Assembly: GCA_905221605.1 (NCBI GenBank)
Contig: CAJNDS010001891.1
Location: 56,001-120,000 of the forward strand
Direction of reading: 5' to 3'
Origin: Symbiodinium natans
Taxonomy: Eukaryota > Sar > Dinophyceae > Suessiales > Symbiodiniaceae
Length of the DNA: 64,000 nt
This document shows, piece after piece, positions 8,934 through 20,462 of this stretch. The notes beneath the pieces were generated by a model. That model was not told the DNA's origin and did not search any database. It saw nothing but the letters and a program-made list of their open reading frames with translations. The number at the start of each line of letters is the position of its first letter. The first letter of the stretch is position 1. A program made the position numbers and the translations under genes.

Positions 8934-9636
8934 CTTGTTGGGGGTTTAGGGTTTAGGGTTTAGGGTTTAGGGTTTTAGGGAATTTGGGTTTAGGGTTTAG
9001 GGGGCTTTTTGGGGGGGTTGGGTTTAGGCTTTAGGTTTTTGACTTGATTTTCAGGTTTGGGCAACTGACCCAGAGAGCCCACCTATTCTTAATTAGGATT
9101 GCGCCTTAAATTTATAGATACATATATATATAATACATATGTATTTATATACACACGCAAATAATTTAAGGTATGGGCATTCATTAATGGGAACACATGG
9201 GAACTATAAGCCGTCTGGGGACAACTATAGGTGCAGGTTCAAGAGTTGAGGTATGCTGGCTCAGCCTGACTGCAATCAGAGCACTGGAGATCAGGTTGTG
9301 TCCGCTTTAGGGGCGCTTTGGGGATCAGCATACTGCTCCGCCTGGGTTGTGGTGGGAAGACTGCACACATTATCATGAGTTTGGTGTTGGAGCCATGTGT
9401 GTAGACCATTTGGAGCCCCAAACCCTAAACCCCAAACCCTGAACCCTAAACCCTAATCAAACCCTAAACCCTAAACCCTAAACCCTAAACGCTAAACGCT
9501 AAACCCTAAACCCTAATCAAACCCTAAACCCTTGCATTGTCATAAAAACACGGGCTTGGTGGCAAGTTCCTCACCAGTCACTAGGTGCCCGACAGCATTG
9601 GCCACACCCCGCCTGGGAGAACGCACGCACTGCGCG

Positions 9637-9710
9637 GGTTTAGGGTTTAGGGTTTAGGGTTTAGGGTTTAGGGTTTAGGGTTTAGGGTTTAGGGTTTAGG
9701 GTTTAGGGTT
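9637..9710 (+). repeat. Perfect TTTAGGG array
   Basis: About ten uninterrupted units. Comparable TTTAGGG arrays: 8281-8400, 8767-8840, 13198-13318, 16912-17016, 22518-22578, 24949-25029, 34122-34290, 36759-36830, 36931-37005, 44092-44215, 53248-53362, 58858-58948, 61656-61720 and 63627-63720. Confidence 0.97.
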
Positions 9711-11817
9711 ACCAGACCATGTCCCAGGCAGGACTAAGAGGGTAAGGAATCACCCAGAGAGTCCAATTCATGATGAGGATTCCCGTATAGTTTAACAAGA
9801 CCCAAGAGTAACCTGGGAAGAAAAGGGTGCCCTTTTTGGTTTAAATTAAAGGGCGGTGCGAAAACACCAAAAAAGGGAAAAGGGTCCGCTCTGGGACCTC
9901 TGTGCCCCAGTTGAGGAGTTTAAGGTGCTTTCCTCCGTTAAGGGGATCTTGTGGCAATGCTCGAAGTTTCGAGGTTACAAGGAGCAGCCCTTTTCTGCTA
10001 ACGCTAGTCAAGGGACTTATATCTCCAAGTGAAGTCATCATACCACTAAGTAAACTTTAGTTTAGGGCCCTTACAACTCTACATATAAGTAGGGGGTTCA
10101 GTCTTTAGGGCCTAGGGTTGAGGTAGAGCCGGGTGCGTCACACTGGCAGGACCAGGTTTCGGCGAACGGGTGCTGCCACGGCAGCTCCTTGACAGAAGCA
10201 TGTCTAAGACAGCCCAGACTCTAGATGTCCTTCCGGACTAGAAACTGCGAGAAGCTATACACCGTACCCAGAAACTCCAGCAATGCGGTTCCTTAAGCTC
10301 TATAAGTCCATAAAGCTTATAAACGCCGCGCTTCGCACCCTAAACCCTAAACCGTTCCTCGCCTGAAGCTAAGCCATTGCACTCTTCATGGGGTCCTGGA
10401 AGGCCCACGTTTAGGGTTTAGGGTTCAGGGTTTAGGGCCCAAAGAACCTGAGACGAGACACAGTTTTTCTCGACTTTCTCTTGGGTTGGGGAGGTAGTCG
10501 TGTTGGCACATATATGGGATCCCCATGAGGTATTGATCCGACCTCGTGTCTAAACCCTCAACCCTAAACCCTAAACCCCAAACCCCCAACCCCAAACCCC
10601 AAACCCTAAACCCTAACTGTCCCCGGCCTGCGGGCTCTGCTGGCAGTGGGGCGTCCGAATCCTCAGTGGCCATTCAAGGGGGATTGGGTTCAGGGTTCGG
10701 AACTTGTGGGAAGAAGGGTTTAGGTTTTGGGGTTTAGGGTTTAGGGTTCAGGGTTCAGGGTTTGGGGGATAATAGGGCTTTAGGGGTTCGGGGCTCAGAA
10801 TTTGAATGTAGGGTCTAAAGTTCAGGAAGTTTTGGAGTTTAGGGTTCCTCTTCCGCTCCGAAAAGATAATGGACTGAAATGCCCATGTTTTCCATGTTGC
10901 TCTTCAGGCCCAAACTAAGCCTTGAGCATGACACACTGTTAAGTATGTATAGCATTCCACATATCAAGGTGCAGTAGCCCTACAGTAGTAACTCAGACTT
11001 TGTTTGTTCTGTTGCTTCTACGCGTAAAAACCTCCGTCTCTGTGTGCGCCATGGCAGGGTTGGGTTTAGGCATAGGGGAATTAGCTACTCCACTTGTGCC
11101 TTCCGCTCAGCCTGCTGGTGGTTCACACCAGCACTAACCCTAAACCCTAAACCCTAAACCCTAAACCCTAAACCCTAAACCCTAAACCCTCCCTAAACCC
11201 CCGCTGGGCAGGGAATCCTCGTTCTGAGCTGACGGTCTTCAGCCATCCATCACCTCTAAGAGGCATCCCCGAAACCCTAAAACCCTCAAATTCCTGGAAC
11301 CCTCTGTAAGGGGTTTCGGGTTTAGGGCCTCTGTCAGGGGCTTAGGGTTTAGGGTTTAGGGTTTAGGGTTCAGGGTTTAGGGTAGATGGCGAAGCTCAGT
11401 CACTCGAGGGAGTTCGGGCTTGGGAGCCCCATTCCACCCGAAACCCTGTGAACCTGTAGGGGCTTAGTGTTTCCCAAGCCCCAAAAGCCCTAAAGCCTGA
11501 ACCCTAAACCCTAACCCTAAACCCCAAACCCTACACCCTGAACACACACCCCTAAACCCGATAAACCCTGAAATGGGGATGTTCCCCCTTATACCAACAG
11601 TCCTGCCTGGAAAGGGGGAACATCCCAGCCTAAACCCTAAACCCTAAACCCTAAAGCCTAAACCCTGAACCCCAAACCCTGACCCACCACCAGGAGCTCT
11701 GGCACACTCCGAGGAGGAAGAGACCGAGGCCGCAGGGGGATCGGCTGTCTGGAAGTCGGCCTCTGGAGCATCGGTTTTGAGGTTTTTTGGGGTTTGCATA
11801 TATACACATATATATAC

Positions 11818-11848
<31 letters not shown>

Positions 11849-12697
11849 TATATATGAAATATTTTCATATATATATATATATACAATGTATACAATGCAT
11901 ATAATCTATACATTGAAAGAATGCAGATACAACAAAACGAACAGGGTAGCATAACAGAGAACCCAAAAAGGGGTCATGATGAGTTCGGGGGTTGAAGGGG
12001 GTCTCGGCTGCGTGGCTTAGGGCGGGGTGGCGTTTAAGGGCTTGAGGCTTAGGGAACCCTAAGCCCTAAGTTTAGGGCGTGTTTAGGGGACTAGGGTTTA
12101 GAGTTAATCAGGGTTTAAGGAGAGGCTCGTGTGGTTTCGGGGTTCGCGGGCACCCTACAGAAAACCAGAAACCCTGTACTTAGAGGTACATGGGAAGTTA
12201 TAAGTAGGGTTGACAAGTACATTCAATGGGGGTATGAGGTATACGTAGAGCTACCACGCTTATCTCCCTGCATATAACTACAGTGACAGCACTGTTTAAG
12301 AAATCGATGGCGCAAGAAACGAGCACGAGACTAAAACAAGAAATCGAGGGTACCCTCATCCTTGGGACCAACATTTCCTTGGTTGTGGTTGTTTTTGCAA
12401 CAACCCCTCAATTTCTCGAGTCTAAGAATTTAAGAAATCCTTGCTTCATTGGGCTTCCCCTCCAAATAAGAAACCCAGCCCAACTTAAGAAATCCAGCCC
12501 GAGCTCCTTAAATTCAGAAATTGAGGGGCTGGATTTTTCTTTCGGGAAACCCTGAACCGAACCCTGAACAACCCTAAACTCCAGGAGGCAGGAGGGGGGG
12601 TCGGGGCAGGGGGAGTGGGGCTGGATCTGTTTTGAGAGGGGGCAGGGGGGGTGAGGGGGGGGAATCCAGGGGAGTGACCCCCCCAATTTAAGAAACT

Positions 12698-12768
12698 AGC
12701 CACCAGGCTAATGGATAAGGCGTCGCCCTACAAATTCAAAGATTACCGTCTCGAACCCCAACTCAGAA
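12698..12768 (+). ncRNA. tRNA-Arg-like remnant, possible SINE head
   Basis: GGCTAATGGATAAGGCG matches the D-arm/A-box of eukaryotic tRNA-Arg. The spacing to CTACAA (anticodon-loop position) and AAGATT (variable region) is the same as in tRNA-Arg(ACG), and GTCTCGAACCCC is close to a B-box. Acceptor and anticodon stems do not pair, so it is not a working tRNA. Confidence 0.4.
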
Positions 12769-13116
12769 ATAGATTAAGAGAGGGCACCCTCAAAATTGAG
12801 GTGAAAATTCCGAAACATAGGTGGGCTTCATGATTAAGGAATCGAGGGTACCCTCGCCAACACTTAGAGGTTTCTTATCCCGCGCTGTCACCATACCCAT
12901 GAACCTCCAAGCCCAAAACACAGCACTCGACCCGAGCGTGCGTGCGCAGACAAACCCTGAGAGGCAAATGGCCCTTAATTGGGTTTAGGGTTTAGGGTAT
13001 AGGGATTAGTGGCGCATAGATAGAAATTACCAAACTGGTCCCTATAGGCATAAGACCTAAATTCCCCAAACCCAGACCCTGGGCCCAAGCCCTGAACCTC
13101 TATGTTTCCGCCCTAC

Positions 13117-13174
13117 TGAGCGCGGGGCCATGTGCTCATCAGCATACTCATCAAAGATTCGCGTGAAGAGCGGC
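13117..13174 (-). CDS. Isolated exon (58 bp) at 13.1 kb
   Basis: Reads PLFTRIFDEYADEHMAPRS. A textbook acceptor precedes it (ACAGCCTTTTTCTCCAG) and the donor is TCA|GTAGGG. The neighbours are TTTAGGG arrays on the right and CCCTGAA-type repeats on the left. I did not find its partner exons. Confidence 0.45.
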
Positions 13175-13393
13175 CTGGAGAAAAAGGCTGTCCAAGTAGG
13201 TTTAGGATTTAGGGTTTAGGGTTTAGGGATTGTCAGTTGGGGTTTAGGGTTTAGGGTTTAGGGTTTAGGGTTTAGGGTTTAGGGTTTAGGGTTTAGGGTT
13301 TAGGGTTCAGGGTTAAGAGTTTTGGGAGGGCGTGGGCTGACCATAACAAATCTCATTAGCTTTGAACTAACTCACCTGTCATGAAGCCCCACT

Positions 13394-13497
13394 GCTTGGA
13401 GGTTCACGGGTAGTTCTATGTAGGATGACACGTATGGTACATGTGCTTCTGACCCTATGCGTTGCGCGTAAAACCCGACTAATTATAACTACTCTGA
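13394..13497. mobile_element. Family-2 inverted-repeat element
   Basis: Begins TGCTTGGAGGTTCACGGGTA and ends ATTATAACTACTCTGAACC. Related copies lie at 25708-25790, 32118-32262, 37418-37513, 45010-45122, 45520-45645, 45750-45904, 57634-57742, 57920-58075 and 58181-58285. The type with AACCAATTATAACTGTACTT forms a subfamily (32118, 45750, 57920). Confidence 0.75.
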
Positions 13498-13499
13498 AC

Positions 13500-15500
13500 C
13501 AGAAATCCTAAACCCTTCATCATAAACCACCCTCCAAGTGCCGGATGCTCTTTTGGCTAGTTACAGTTAGAGGGTCCTAAACCCTGAACGAAATTCTACA
13601 AGACCGCCCTTGCCTCTTTAGGCGTGTGGCTCCTAGGTAGTTGTAAGTACTATTGCTAGGATGGTCACTTAGGTTGGGTTCTTTGGGCAGATATGCTAAA
13701 AATTGGGCTGAGATTTTAAGAAAGACTTTATCCTAGCGTGGGGGCTGAGATCTTAAGACAAATTTTATCCTTGCGTGGGGGGGCTGGGTGGTCTTCTACA
13801 CATAAATAGGCAACGACCCTCTAGCTGTTGCATGATCCTTTAGTATGGGCCCTTAACAGGGGACCGTATAAAACCCAAGGGCACATACATCAGAACCCCT
13901 TAATAACTTAAAGAAGGTAAGGGACCATATTAAGGGCACTTTTAACTGCTTAGAGATGCGGTTCCTGACATTGCCCATGCTCCCGCTGGGGCATCCCGCA
14001 AGAAGCGGCTGGCAAAGTGAAGCACCTGCGCAGTGGTGTGGTTGAGCCGAAGTCATGCAACCCTATGGTTGAGGGTTTAGGGTGCAGGGTTTAAGTTTTA
14101 GGCTTTAGGGTTTAGGGTTGGCCCGATCCTCTGGCTCGAGCAGCTGGCTGGACAGGAGCTCACCCAGAACGACTCGAGCGGTGTTCTCATACCTTACAGT
14201 AGGGGTTTAGGGTCTAGGGATACCGGCGAGTACGCAAACTGCTGGGGGAGGCCGCCGTACTGGGCCTACCATTGGAACCTAACCTCAATGCGTCGCAGTA
14301 CTGATGACATCACTCGCAATAAGATCCTACTCTGTGATCTGGATGCATGCTTTCTTTGCACGGGCGTCTCTTCGTCAGGGGGGAAGGGGCAAGAAGCCCT
14401 TTCAAGTTCGATACAACACACAGCTATGTTTTGGGCCCCGGTTGTACAAGCCTGCAGATGCAACCTGTAGGGTTTAGGGTTTAGGGTCTAGGGTTAAAGC
14501 TTATGATTCCTAAACCCGAAACCCTGCTCAGGGTACTGTGCTCACGCAGCCTAGGGCTCTCACAACGCCCTGAGATGAGAGGAGCCTGGCTTGTCACTGC
14601 AGTTGGCTTCTAGGGTTTAAGGTGTAGGGATTAGGGTTGAAAAGGCCTAGGGGTCGAGGGTTTAGGGCTTGGGATTTAGGGTTTAGGGCTTGGGGTTGAG
14701 GGTTTACGGTTTAGGGCTTGGGGTTTAGGGTTTAGGGCTTCAGGGTCTAGGGTTCCTCAGGTGTAGCGTTTCAGGTTTAAGGGTTGCGCTTTGTGGAAGA
14801 TTTGAGAAGAGTGTTTGCTATGAACAGGTTCCACTACTCTCCCGAAGCACCGGCCAGCCTGTAAGGGTTCAGGCTTCAGGGTTTCGGGTTTAGGGTTAGC
14901 GTTCAAGAACTCAGGTGTATGGCTCAGGGTGATATACAGTAGAGTGTTAAGGTCTTAGGTCTTCGTGCTCTTGGAGACTTAGGGTTCAAGTTCTTCGTGG
15001 CTCGCCGTGTAAACATGACAGGATCGCTCTGCTGATTCACCTCTTCTTCCCACTGGCGTATGCCATCTTTCCACTGCTGCAAGCCCCTGGCAGGCAAGTG
15101 AAATACGGTCTTCTCTTTAAGAGGCCAGGCCTTAGAAATCCGAGAAGACCTCTGGGGCTCAAGAGTTGAAGGGCTGGCCCTTAAATCAGGAGGCCAAGAG
15201 GCTAGGGTTTAGGGTTTAGGGTTTAGGGTTTAGGGTTCAGGGTTCAGGGTTTAGGGTTTAGAGTTTAGGGTTTAGGGCTTCTCGCCGCGCCGCGGCAGTA
15301 TAGATTTCATGCGGAGATGGCGCCCCAGCACACCCAGGGGGTGTGAGCGGCATATGTCGCGGCGGCGTATATTGAATTTGGAGCCACCACAACCAGAAAG
15401 TTGGGTTGTTTTATTTCCCCACTCCCTGCTTACGCAGGCATCCACCCAACTTTTCTCAGATTGAGAGCTTAATGAGTTTGGTAGGAGATTTTTCTTGTTT
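13500..15500. other. No clear gene
   Basis: A family-4 element (13825-13950), TTTAGGG-type tracts (14470-14900, 15205-15275) and a possible stem, AAAGTTGGGTTG against CCCAACTTTT (15399-15456). The open stretch 14288-14470 is open on both strands. Confidence 0.4.
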
Positions 15501-15509
15501 AGCTTCCAG

Positions 15510-15985
15510 GATTACAGTATTGAAGGCATCGACTACCAGCAAGCGACAGTAGACAATGCCTACATCCTAACATCTGGTCAGGGCATTTGAATGGCGTTTG
15601 ACGAAGCAAAAGGGCCTCCAAAGGGCAAAAAAACGGGGTTTGAAGGCCTTGACAAACCCCAAAGCCTCTTCGTTTGCAGATGCTTTGTGGAGTACTTGGG
15701 GAGGCATCTCCAGCTACAGGAGGAAAATGGCCGGGTGAGTGTCCATGCTGCGCACCCATGATAAGGCTGCTGGCTGCTACGTCCACAGGCGATGCTCGAA
15801 GTACTCAATGCTTCTTGAAAGATCTTTGTGACTGGAGGCTATGGATTCAAGTTGCATATTTGCATGGCATGCCGAGAGTTACTCAATGGTTGCGGAAGCT
15901 CTTGTGGAGAAGGCCTGTCACACCAAAGATGCAGTTCACCAGCTGGCCTGTAGTTTTAGGGGTGACGAAATTGAACAGAGGGGTC
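15510..15985 (+). CDS. Plus-strand exon chain at 15.5-16.0 kb (partial)
   Basis: Exons 15510-15576 (DYSIEGIDYQQATVDNAYIL), 15680-15734 (ALWSTWGGISSYRRKMA) and 15789-15820 (RCSKYSMLLE) join with matching phases. Acceptors TTGTTTAGCTTCCAG, TCGTTTGCAG and CTACGTCCACAG are good, and the donors are G|GTCAGG, GG|GTGAGT and A|GATCTT. A fourth exon begins at 15838. Two frames are open there: YGFKLHICMACRELLNG, which fits the phase, and CIFAWHAESYSMVAEALVEK, which looks more like a helix. It ends near a GGGGCA-type tandem repeat, followed by a family-2 element tip at 16075-16133. Confidence 0.5.
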
Positions 15986-16074
15986 GGGGGGGGGGGGAGG
16001 GGGGCAGGAGGGCAGGGGGGCAGGGGGGCAGGGGGGCAGGGGGGCAGGGGGGCAGGGGGGCAGGGGGGCAGGGG
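15983..16074 (+). repeat. CAGGGGGG tandem repeat
   Basis: Around ten 8 bp CAGGGGGG-type units at the end of the plus-strand exon candidate. Likely in an intron. Confidence 0.9.
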
Positions 16075-16311
16075 GTCCATGGGTATGGTTGCCATGACTG
16101 TTACTTGCTTATAGCGACCCATGAACCTCCAAGTGCAAAACCCTTCGCCCCAAGCCCCAAACCCCAAACCCTAAACCCCAAACCCAAACCCCAAACCCCA
16201 ACCCTAAACCCCAAACCTAAACCCCACGCCCAAGCCCCAAACCCCAAAACCTAAACCCAAACCCCAAACCCCAAACCCCAACCCCAAACCCTAAAAACCT
16301 AAACCCTAAAC

Positions 16312-16412
16312 CGAGGGCAATCCGGCCTCTCTGAGATGACGTAGCGTGGCGGGAGAGGCGGCCACATGCCCTGCGGTGGGAGCCGCAGGGTCGCCTCGGG
16401 TGCCTTCCCAGA
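16312..16412 (-). CDS. Proline-rich exon candidate at 16.3 kb
   Basis: On the minus strand, acceptor AGCCATCTGGGAAG precedes PEATLRLPPQGMWPPLPPRY and then VISERPDCP, with donor CTCG|GTTTAGGG. The opposite strand from the 15.5 kb chain implies convergent genes, or that one of the two strand calls is wrong. Confidence 0.35.
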
Positions 16413-17370
16413 TGGCTCTTGGCGAACAACCCTAAACCCTAGCCCTAAACCCGAAAACCCTAAACTTAACATGTTCATGGTTTAAGGTTTTTGCGGGGGG
16501 GGGGGGGGGGGGGGGGGGTTAGAGATTAGGACCCAGGTCTTCCAGAGGGCGTTAAGGCAGACGTATTCCTTTGCATCATAGGGAAACTCCTGCTATGGCC
16601 CTTCCCGGAGTTGAGCCATTTTGTAAGCCCTGGAACCTATCTAAACTCTCAACCCTGAACCCTACTACGATCTGGCTTCGCGGCGAGAGGTTAAGAAAAC
16701 AAAGCCGCAGTGGGGGTGCTCACCTGGCAGCCCTAGACCATTGTAGAGGTTTAGGCTTTAGGGTTTAGGGGTTTGGGGTTTAGGGCCTCGGGGTCTGATG
16801 ATTTCGGGTGAATGAGAGCCCGATACCCCTTCGAGTTAGGTCTGCTCCGAGAGAGCCCGACGCACCTTGAATTGGGGAAGTGTTCATTCACGGGATCCCT
16901 AAACTTCAATGGGTTTAGGGTTTAGGTTTAGGGTTTAGGGTTTAGGGTTTAGGGTTTAGGGTTTAGGGTTTAGGGTTTAGGGTTTAGGGTTTAGGGTTTA
17001 GGGTTTAGGGTTTAGGGTCAAGATTCCTTAGTTCGGCTTCTCCAATGGAACTCAGCAACCATAACATGGATGCCAATGAGTTTAGGGCTGAAGATTTGGG
17101 GGTTGCAGGTCCTGGGTTTAGGGCTGCTGCATGCAATGCAGGGAACTGAAAGCCCCCAAGACCCCCAGTAGCCTTTGTGGCCGGAACCACCTCCTCGTTG
17201 AGCTCGATGTTCACCTTATGAGGCTTCGTGCTTAGGGTTCATGCAGTTTAGGGGTTTGGGGTTCATGGTTGACCCGAAGTTCCCTCAACCGAGGAATACC
17301 GCTTCAACTGTCTAGGAGTTCGACTCCTGTGAGCATTGGTACCGCCATGGCGGGGAGCGTGGGCGGTGTC

Positions 17371-17499
17371 GGTTTAGGGTTTAGGGTTTAGGGTTTAGGG
17401 TTTAGGGTTTAGGGTTTAGGGTTTAGGGTTTAGGGTTTAGGGTTTAGGGTTTAGGGTTTAGGGTTTAGGGTTTAGGGTTTAGGGTTTAGGGTTTAGGGA
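17371..17499 (+). repeat. Longest perfect TTTAGGG array on the plus strand
   Basis: About eighteen perfect units, bounded by GCGGTGTC on the left and ACAAAGGAGCC on the right. Such purity inside a chromosome suggests recent origin. Confidence 0.97.
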
Positions 17500-17744
17500 C
17501 AAAGGAGCCGGAGTCGGTCTCCGTGAAGGGGAGGGCTCGACCGCGACCTAGTTGACCAGGTCGAGGAGGGCTCCCACGGTGGCAAGGGCTGTGCGGTCTG
17601 AAACCCTAAACCCTAAACCCTAAACCCTAAACCCTAAACTCTGAAAACCCTAAAAACCCTAAAGCCCTAAACCTGTACTCCTCTTGAGTACGTTCCGTGA
17701 ATCCTCCTGCGGCTCCAGCATCAGAACATGGATAATAGGGCCCT

Positions 17745-17855
17745 AGGATAGGGATATTCCATATAAACCCCCTTTATAAAGAAGCCCAATAAGGTAGGGA
17801 TATCCCTCTACAATGCTTCTGCTTATGTCCTTTTTGGGTCCCTAAGGATAAGAGA
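17745..17855 (+). mobile_element. Element shared with 46877-46981
   Basis: GATAGGGATATTCCATATA, GAAGCCCAATAAGGTAGG and TTCTGCTTATGTCCTTTTTG are shared in the same order with 46877-46981. No coding content. Confidence 0.8.
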
Positions 17856-18737
17856 CTAGGTTGCCCAGTAACCTAGGATGAAAAAGGGTGCCCGTTTTTG
17901 CTTAAAGGGGTTTATAGGGGAACCTAGAGCCCCCAAAAAGGGAATAAGGGCACTACTGGGCATCCTATGAGAGGCTCCGGACTGTCTGGAGGGATCTGGG
18001 ATGGCACTGGGAGTGGAGGCTCCTGTGGTAGTACAGGTAATCCGGGCGTGGGGGTGTTGGGGGGGGGGGGGGGGGGGTACCGTTGCAACGGTTTAGGGTT
18101 TAGGGTTTAGGGTTTAGGGTTTAGGGGTGTCCTGAGGTATCGCACGGTCTTGAGCTGAGGGAAACATCTTGAGCCTGGTCTGCATGGTACACGCAGGTCG
18201 GTGCAGAGCATTGAGACATCATGCTTGACAGTTTCATTGGTATGTTCTCAGGAACTAAAGCAGGGACCCTTACAAAGGTTAGGGGCTTTTTAGGGGGTTA
18301 TTTAGGGGCTACTTAGGTATTCTGGGGGTTATATAGCAGAATAAGAATAAGGGTCCCTTCTCGGGGTCCCTCCTACCCGTTAACCCCTGAAACCCCAAAT
18401 CTCAACCCCTAAACCAAGCCTAGGCTCTTTGGTTGGTGGTTTAGATTTAGGGCTTAGGGTTTAGGGTTTGGATTTAGGGTTTAGGCTGAGGGCTTATTTC
18501 TTTTTCGGGTTTAGGGTGTCTAATCGCAGGATCTTGGGTTTGTCGGGGATAGGACTTGGGGTAAGTTTAACACCGAAAAACCCTAAAACCCTAAACCCTA
18601 GACCGGTTCTGAGTAGCTTGGCATCGTCCAGCAACTGTCTGACACGGTTCGGATCCAAACGCTGCCCGCGGCTACCAGCGGCTACCAGCTACCATACCCC
18701 AGACCCCTAGGCAGCCCAGCAACCATCTTACAATGTG

Positions 18738-18905
18738 GCACCCTTTTTGGGGTTGGTTACTTTATAAGGGAGCCCAGAACCAAAAAAAAAGGTAAGGGGT
18801 ACCGCTGGGCCACCGAGATCTAAAAAGTACAGCCCTAAGAATGATCCAAGAATAGCATAGGGTACTATTTGGGGGCGCTACTTGTTGGATCCTCCGCGGG
18901 GTTTA
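18738..18905 (+). mobile_element. Two adjacent short elements, each with copies elsewhere
   Basis: 18738-18815 (CCCTTTTTGGGGTTGGTTAC to TACCGCTGGGCCACC) matches 7803-7887 and 52709-52792. 18817-18905 (GAGATCTAAAAAGT to TTGTTGGATCCTCC) matches 4103-4210. Confidence 0.75.
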
Positions 18906-19312
18906 GGGCTTTTTGGATTTAGGGTTTAGGGTTTAGGGTACACGCCACGAAATTGACGGCCCAGTCGCTGACAGCTTCTCCGTGTTCCGCTTGGATCGCT
19001 CCGCCTCGAAACCCTAAACCCTAAGCCCGAAACCCTCTTGTGGTATAGGGACCAGTTGCAGCTTCGTTTTTTTTTTTTTGGGGGGGGGGGGTTAAGGGGT
19101 TAAACCCTAAACCAAAAAACCCTAAAATCTAACCCTAATCCCTAAACCCTAAACCTTAAACCCTAAACCCCAAACCCGAAACCCTAAACCCTGCGATCCT
19201 TGCTCGGAAGCCCTTGGCAACGGGTCGGGCAACGAGATCTCCACCCTGGCCTCGCCAGCTGTCATGTCTATCGCCACGTCCTTTTAGGGTTTAGGGTTTA
19301 GGGTTTAGGGTA

Positions 19313-19600
19313 GCAAGGGGTCCAAATTGAAAACCCAGTTCCTGACTAAGTAGTTGATGGTGTGGTCCAAGCAGAACATGATCGTCTTGTCGGGCAAGGA
19401 ACTTACCAAGTGACTGACCAAGAATTGGTCTTCGGCCACGCCCCCGACTGTGTTGTCCACGCAGTACTCCTCCATGAAGCCATGAAGTTCATGATTTCTT
19501 CCTTGGTGGTCTCGTCGTTCAACAGCGAATTGGCCGCCTGGTTGAACCTCTCCTTTGTCGAGCTGGCATCGCCGCACAAGAACCATTTTGACCTAAACCC
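19313..19600 (-). pseudogene. Coding-like segment with a frame break, between telomere arrays
   Basis: Minus-strand translation in one frame gives CGDASSTKERFNQAANSLLN and then DETTKEEIMNF. A second frame continues MEEYCVDNTVGGVAEDQFLV and onward to the left end. The switch sits at a direct duplication of TTCATGG (around 19477-19493); dropping one 8-base unit would merge the two frames. It may therefore be a broken exon, or two exons around a tiny intron. It is bounded by TTTAGGG repeats at 19285-19310 and CCCTAAA repeats at 19592-19664. The family is unknown. Confidence 0.4.
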
Positions 19601-19754
19601 TAAACCCTAAACCCTAAACCCTAAACCCTAAACCCTAAACCCTAAACCCTAAACCCTAACCCCTAACCCCCGCCCGCGCCCTGCCCCCCTCTACCTGAAC
19701 TTGAGCTGGGAGGGTCTAGGGTTTCTAGGGTTTAGGCTTCTTAGGGCTGTCAGG

Positions 19755-19880
19755 GCTGTCAGGGCTCCTAGTGTTCTTAGGGTTCTTAAGGGTTCTTAAG
19801 GGTTCTTACAGGGTTCTTATAGGGTTCTTAAAGGGTTCTTAAAGGGTTCTTACAGGGTTCTTATAGGGTTCTTAAAGGGC
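19755..19880 (+). repeat. GGGTTCTTA-type minisatellite
   Basis: Ten or so units of AGGGTTCTTA plus 3-6 variable bases. It probably evolved from telomere-like repeat. Confidence 0.85.
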
Positions 19881-20192
19881 GCTTAGGGTTTAGGGTTGAG
19901 GGTTTAGGGTTTAGGGCTTAGGGGTTTGAGGGGGTTGGCCTTTCTGCTCTTCGGACTCTTCGGCTTCTCCAGTGGCTCCTTCTCCTCCTGGAGGGTTGAG
20001 TTGATGGCGGCTGAGGGGACCACGAGGCAGCGGTACTGTTGCTAGGGGTTAGGGGTTAGGGGTTAGGGGTTAGGGGTTAGGGTTTAGGGTTTAGGGTTTA
20101 GGGTTTAGGGTTTAGGGTTTAGGGTTTGGAGTTTAGGCGGTTTGGGGGTTGAGGGGTTGTGGGGTTAGGGTCCTAGCCACGCGGCTACGCAG

Positions 20193-20462
20193 GACGGCCA
20201 TTCTCAGTTTTATGTGCATCGAAACCCAGCCCTAACACCCATCGAACTGAATGGCCCAGAAGGCCCTTGATACCCTTAGATCGAAAGGAATTACACCTTA
20301 AATCATACTAAAGATCCCTTATGTTAGCCTAAGGAATAAGGGCATTTAAGGGCTTGTTGGGAGTCTCCGATGACCTTTCCCTCTCGACGACTCGACAATA
20401 CCCCCAAACACCTTACAGTCAATCGAAATGCATTGGGATTCAGTAGCACTGCAGAAGCTGGG
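20193..20462 (+). CDS. Two plus-strand exon candidates around a family-7 element
   Basis: Exon 20193-20253 reads DGHSQFYVHRNPALTPIELN (acceptor CGCGGCTACGCAG, GC donor AATG|GCCCAG). Exon 20420-20462 follows a long pyrimidine/A tract ending ACACCTTACAG and ends GCTGG|GTGTGG, where the donor is the tip of a family-3 element. The intron between (20254-20419) contains an inverted-repeat element. In phase the second exon reads NRNALGFSSTAEA; its other frame, EMHWDSVALQKL, looks better, so the join is tentative. Confidence 0.4.

Larger units (their letters stand above)
8940..13110. other. Repeat-rich stretch, genes unresolved
   Basis: Holds telomere-like arrays, AT tracts, a family-1 element (11575-11628), an array-flanked open region 9240-9420 readable on both strands, and 12283-12700 with inverted motifs around AAGAAATCGAGGGTACCCTC. 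I could not assign exons with confidence. Confidence 0.5.

Noticed and set aside
17300-17340. Possible tRNA T-arm (AGGAGTTCGACTCCT)
   Set aside because: There is no matching D-arm or acceptor stem at the right distance on either strand.
19755-19880. CRISPR-like repeat array
   Set aside because: The units are about 10 bp with no unique spacers. This is a minisatellite, and the genome is eukaryotic.
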